A stretch of 8,053 nucleotides of DNA from Cytophagales bacterium (lineage in GTDB: Bacteria > Bacteroidota > Bacteroidia > Cytophagales > 172606-1), in assembly GCA_025455595.1 (NCBI GenBank), contig JALOMD010000129.1:1-8053 (forward strand). The letters run 5' to 3'. Of this stretch, positions 6,084 through 8,053 are shown piece by piece. Both the position numbers and the translations under genes were made by a program. Position 1 is the first letter of the stretch; each line of letters opens with the position of its first letter. The notes under the pieces were generated by a model, which saw only the letters and a program-made list of their open reading frames with translations, was not told the origin of the DNA and did not search any database.

Positions 6084-6131
6084 CAGTATTTCAACTTTTC
6101 AACCTTCCAATCTTCCAACTTTTCAATTCTT
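6084..6131 (-). repeat. pre-start octamer array upstream of lemA
   Basis: Six 8-base units of the form CAnnnnTT or CAnnnTTC: CAGTATTT, CAACTTTT, CAACCTTC, CAATCTTC, CAACTTTT and CAATTCTT. They end 30 bases before the lemA start. The period is eight, not seven as in the other arrays. The pyrimidine-rich run could affect the lemA leader RNA, but no promoter motif was identified. Confidence 0.75.
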
Positions 6132-6161
6132 TGAAATCGGTATTCTCCTAACCCTTGAACC

Positions 6162-6752
6162 ATGAAAAACATCGGATTAATCGTAGTCGTTGTCATTGCC
6201 GCCGTATTGCTTTTGGGCGGCTGCAGCACGTACAACAATTTAGTGACCAAAGAGGAAAGCGTAAACGGCAAGTGGGCGCAGGTGCAGAACGTCTATCAAC
6301 GCCGCGCCGATTTGATTCCGAACTTGGTGAACACCGTGAAAGGTGCCGCCAATTTCGAGAAAAGCACGCTGGAGTCGGTGATACAGGCGCGGGCAAACGC
6401 CACCCGGCCCGAAATCAACCTCAACGCCGACCAACTCACGCCCGAAAACATCCAGCGTTTCCAAGCGGCCCAAGACCAGTTGAGCGGCTCGCTGTCGAGG
6501 CTGCTGGCCGTGGCCGAGAATTACCCCGAACTGAAGGCGAACTCGAATTTCTTGGAATTGCAGTCGCAACTGGAAGGTACCGAAAACCGCATCACCGTCG
6601 AACGCATGGGCTTTAACACGGCCGTGCAAGACTACAACACCAGCCGCCGCCGCTTCCCGTCTAATATCTTTGCCGGGCTGTTCGGATTCCAAGAGAAAGG
6701 CTATTTCCAAGCCCAAGCCGGTGCCGACAAAGCCCCGACGGTACAGTTTTGA
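6162..6752 (+). CDS. lemA: LemA family lipoprotein
   Basis: LemA-type proteins are membrane-attached, largely helical proteins with no settled biochemical role. The 196-residue product starts at ATG 6162. A hydrophobic segment (5-18) ends in LLLGGCS, a good lipobox with lipidation at Cys21; many LemA members instead keep this segment as a membrane anchor. The family signature is clear: STYNNLV at 22-28, then WAQVQNVYQRRADLIPNLV at 38-56 and NTVKGAANFE. Helices to about 165 include PELKANSNFLELQSQLEGTE and ENRITVERMGFNTAVQDYN, before the usual RRFPSNIFAGLFGF and Tyr/Phe-rich tail. Length is usual. It opens a lemA-TPM-TPM run, a neighbourhood found in many bacteria. The TGA stop overlaps the first heptamer of the next array. 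Confidence 0.95.
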   Translation: MKNIGLIVVVVIAAVLLLGGCSTYNNLVTKEESVNGKWAQVQNVYQRRADLIPNLVNTVKGAANFEKSTLESVIQARANATRPEINLNADQLTPENIQRFQAAQDQLSGSLSRLLAVAENYPELKANSNFLELQSQLEGTENRITVERMGFNTAVQDYNTSRRRFPSNIFAGLFGFQEKGYFQAQAGADKAPTVQF

Positions 6753-6793
6753 GTGATGAGTTATAAGTGATGAGTTATGAGTTATGAGTGGAA
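6752..6793 (+). repeat. post-stop heptamer array overlapping the lemA stop
   Basis: Six units are AGTGATG, AGTTATA, AGTGATG, AGTTATG, AGTTATG and AGTGGAA; the A of the first is the last base of the lemA TGA. Bases 6761-6775 are the exact reverse complement of 6863-6877, and 6772-6787 of 6879-6894, so the gap can fold on itself in two registers. Confidence 0.85.
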
Positions 6794-6815
6794 TCAGCCG
6801 TGACTCATCATAGGG

Positions 6816-6842
6816 ACTTTGGGCGATTTTTGCCCAAAACGG
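6816..6842. repeat. core palindrome, copy G
   Basis: TTTGGGC (6818-6824) and GCCCAAA (6832-6838) are perfect 7-base arms around GATTTTT; the right side continues to AAAACGG as in the consensus, while the left has ACTTT. It lies in the middle of the mirrored heptamer arrays between lemA and the short TPM gene. Confidence 0.8.
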
Positions 6843-6893
6843 TAAACTGAAAACGCTGCCCCACTCATCACTTATAATTCATAACTCATAACT
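6838..6893 (-). repeat. pre-start mirrored heptamer array
   Basis: Eight in-phase units occur: AACGGTA, AACTGAA and AACGCTG, then CCCCACT, CATCACT, TATAATT, CATAACT and CATAACT. The last five are reverse complements of the AGTnnnn words after the lemA stop; the first three resemble the AACnnnA words at 3253-3294. The array ends nine bases before the GTG start of the next gene. Confidence 0.82.
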
Positions 6894-6902
6894 CAAAAAA
6901 GC

Positions 6903-7325
6903 GTGTTTACGGAGGAAGAAAAACAGCGCATTGTGGAGGCCATCCGGACGGCGGAACGCAACACGTCGGGCGAGGTGAAGGTGCACGCCGAACGCCAGTG
7001 CCCCGGCGATGTCATGGCACGTGCCCGCGAGGTTTTCGTCAAGCTTGAACTGCACCGCACCCAACTGAAAAACGGCGTGCTGTTCTACATCGCCTTGGAC
7101 GACCACAAGTTTGCCATCCTCGGCGATGCGGGCATCCACGCCGTGGTGCCGCCCGACTTCTGGGAAAGCACCAAAGAACTGATGCGCAGCCACTTCCGGG
7201 CAGGCCGCGTTACCGACGGCCTTTGTGCAGGCATCGAAAAGGCGGGGCACGAACTGCACGCGCATTTCCCGTACAAATCCGACGATGTGAACGAACTCTC
7301 CGACGACATCTCGTTCGGTGACTAA
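6903..7325 (+). CDS. short TPM-domain protein
   Basis: The 140-residue product starts at GTG 6903; an in-frame TAA at 6882-6884 leaves no better start. TPM domains (named for TLP18.3, Psb32 and MOLO-1) have an alpha/beta fold, and some members show phosphatase activity or bind metal. Seen here are EEEKQRIVEAIRTAERNTSG at 4-23, GEVKVHAE, then NGVLFYIALDDHKFAILGD at 57-75 and a helix around FWESTKELMRSHFRAG. There is no signal peptide or membrane span, so it may act on the cytoplasmic side, unlike the next TPM gene. The tail is acidic (SDDVNELSDDISFGD). Its position between lemA and the longer TPM gene supports the family call. It is separated from both by repeat-filled gaps rather than tight operon spacing. 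Confidence 0.9.
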   Translation: MFTEEEKQRIVEAIRTAERNTSGEVKVHAERQCPGDVMARAREVFVKLELHRTQLKNGVLFYIALDDHKFAILGDAGIHAVVPPDFWESTKELMRSHFRAGRVTDGLCAGIEKAGHELHAHFPYKSDDVNELSDDISFGD

Positions 7326-7360
7326 AGTGGCAAGTCGTAAGTCGTAAGCCATGAGTGCCG
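7326..7360 (+). repeat. post-stop heptamer array, AGTnnnn type
   Basis: Five units, AGTGGCA, AGTCGTA, AGTCGTA, AGCCATG and AGTGCCG, begin directly after the stop. Bases 7326-7342 are the exact reverse complement of 7412-7428. The last unit overlaps the left foot of core copy H. Confidence 0.85.
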
Positions 7361-7397
7361 TTTTGGGCAATTTTTAGACAAATTGCTTGTAAAACGG
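7358..7397. repeat. core palindrome, copy H
   Basis: CCGTTTTGGGCAATTT (7358-7373) faces AAATTGCTTGTAAAACGG (7380-7397); the arms pair apart from a mismatch and a two-base bulge in the middle. As with copy G, it sits at the centre of a mirrored heptamer pair. Confidence 0.75.
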
Positions 7398-7407
7398 GCA
7401 ACAACTG

Positions 7408-7456
7408 CACCACTTACGACTTGCCACTTGCCACTTACGACTTTCCACTTACGACT
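7408..7456 (-). repeat. pre-start mirrored heptamer array
   Basis: Seven units are CACCACT, TACGACT, TGCCACT, TGCCACT, TACGACT, TTCCACT and TACGACT, the complements of the AGTGGCA and AGTCGTA words on the other side of the gap. The array ends six bases before the TTG start, leaving no room for a separate ribosome-binding site. Confidence 0.85.
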
Positions 7457-7462
7457 TTTCCG

Positions 7463-8053
7463 TTGAAAACCTGCATCCTTATATTCCTGTTGCTTTTCAG
7501 CGTCACTTGGCTGCACGCCCAAGACGACGACATCCCTGCCCGTCCCAATCCGCCGCGATTGGTCAACGACCTTGCCGGTGTGTTGTCCGCCGACGAACGT
7601 GCGTCGCTGGAAAGCAAGTTGGTGGCTTACAACGACTCCACCTCCACGCAGTTTGCCATTGTCATCATCCGCACCTACGGCATCTACGACCGGGCCGACT
7701 ACACTTTCCGGCTGGCGAACAAGTGGCAAATCGGGCAGAAGGGAAAGAACAACGGCTTGCTCATTACCGTTGCCGTTGACGACCGCAAGTACTTCATTGC
7801 CACCGGCTACGGCTTGGAAGGCTCCATTCCCGATGCCGTGGCGCGGCGCGTAGGCGAGCAGTATTTCAAGCCCAACTTCCGGGCCAACAACTATTACCAA
7901 GGCTTGGACGATGCCACCACGTACCTCGCCAGCCTGCCTGCCGATGAGTTCAAGGCCGAAGCCCGTGGCTCCGGTTCGGGTGGCGGGGGAGGCTGGTGGT
8001 TCATCATCGTGCTGTTGCTGATTTTTGTGGTGCTGCCGCTGATTTTCAGGGGC
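7463..8053 (+). CDS. exported TPM-domain (YgcG-like) protein, 3' end missing
   Basis: The visible part is 197 residues and runs off the window. No ATG is available: the frame opens after a TGA at 7352-7354, and everything up to 7462 is repeat. TTG 7463 directly precedes an ideal signal peptide, KTCILIFLLLFSVTWLHAQ, cut after Gln20. The TPM domain spans about 32-160: LVNDLAGVLSADERASLESK, FAIVIIRTYG, ANKWQIGQKGKNNGLLITVA, then DDRKYFIATGYGLEGSIPDA and FRANNYYQGLD, all classic for the family. A Gly/Ser linker (169-177) then enters a membrane span (178-194), so the domain faces the periplasm and is anchored at its C-terminal side. YgcG-like proteins commonly accompany lemA; their role is unsettled. 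The only uncertain point is the exact start. Confidence 0.92.
   Translation, partial: MKTCILIFLLLFSVTWLHAQDDDIPARPNPPRLVNDLAGVLSADERASLESKLVAYNDSTSTQFAIVIIRTYGIYDRADYTFRLANKWQIGQKGKNNGLLITVAVDDRKYFIATGYGLEGSIPDAVARRVGEQYFKPNFRANNYYQGLDDATTYLASLPADEFKAEARGSGSGGGGGWWFIIVLLLIFVVLPLIFRG

Noticed and set aside
7326..7456. CRISPR array
   Set aside because: Units are 7 bases, contiguous and degenerate, with no spacers and no cas genes.
7355..7462. GTG at 7355 as the start of the long TPM protein
   Set aside because: It would add 36 residues encoded entirely by the palindrome and heptamers ahead of the signal peptide; TTG 7463 fits better.
7322..7900. A 192-codon minus-strand frame opposite the last gene
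   Set aside because: It is antisense to a textbook TPM domain and partly encoded by heptamer repeats.

Overview
The window looks like chromosomal DNA of a Bacteroidota bacterium, GC a little above 50%, perhaps Saprospiria or Cytophagia (rank below phylum is inference). The signs are a large TonB-dependent receptor with the tail of a carboxypeptidase-like N-terminal domain, a lemA-TPM-TPM cluster, signal peptides ending in Ala-Gln, and no Shine-Dalgarno-like leaders where I examined starts.

Genes: the 3' part of a TonB-dependent outer-membrane receptor (2-2752, +); an exported DUF4468-like protein (3297-3872, -); an exported START-domain protein (4436-5128, +); an 85-residue acidic protein of unknown function (5355-5612, +); LemA lipoprotein (6162-6752, +); a short TPM-domain protein starting at GTG (6903-7325, +); and an exported TPM/YgcG-like protein starting at TTG and cut by the window end (7463-8053, +). 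The last three form a recurrent bacterial neighbourhood. I see no rRNA, tRNA, CRISPR array, transposase or phage gene.

The unusual part is the DNA between genes, which is almost fully tiled with structured repeats. (1) Degenerate tandem heptamers begin within 0-7 bases after all six stop codons seen; in coding sense they read AGTnnnn or GTTTnnn-like words. Reverse-complement arrays lie just before three starts, and an octamer array lies before lemA. In three gene-to-gene gaps the two arms use the same locus-specific words. (2) A roughly 27-40 bp palindrome with core CGTTTTGGGCAAA occurs eight times, only between genes. (3) Those palindromes bracket larger cassettes: a 41-bp-arm inverted repeat (2865-2956) and two clusters of four hairpins (3001-3159 and 5740-5841). 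One cluster lies between 32-bp direct repeats that differ at one base.

Layout: receptor; 544-bp repeat-tiled gap between converging genes; DUF4468-like gene; 563-bp divergent promoter region with few repeats; START gene; 226-bp gap with mirrored heptamers; small acidic gene; 549-bp repeat-tiled gap; lemA; 150-bp mirrored gap; short TPM gene; 137-bp mirrored gap; long TPM gene. The repeats suggest a layered, possibly mobile intergenic system (REP/BIME-like hairpins plus STRR-like heptamers) whose placement is tied to gene ends. Its function is not shown by this sequence.
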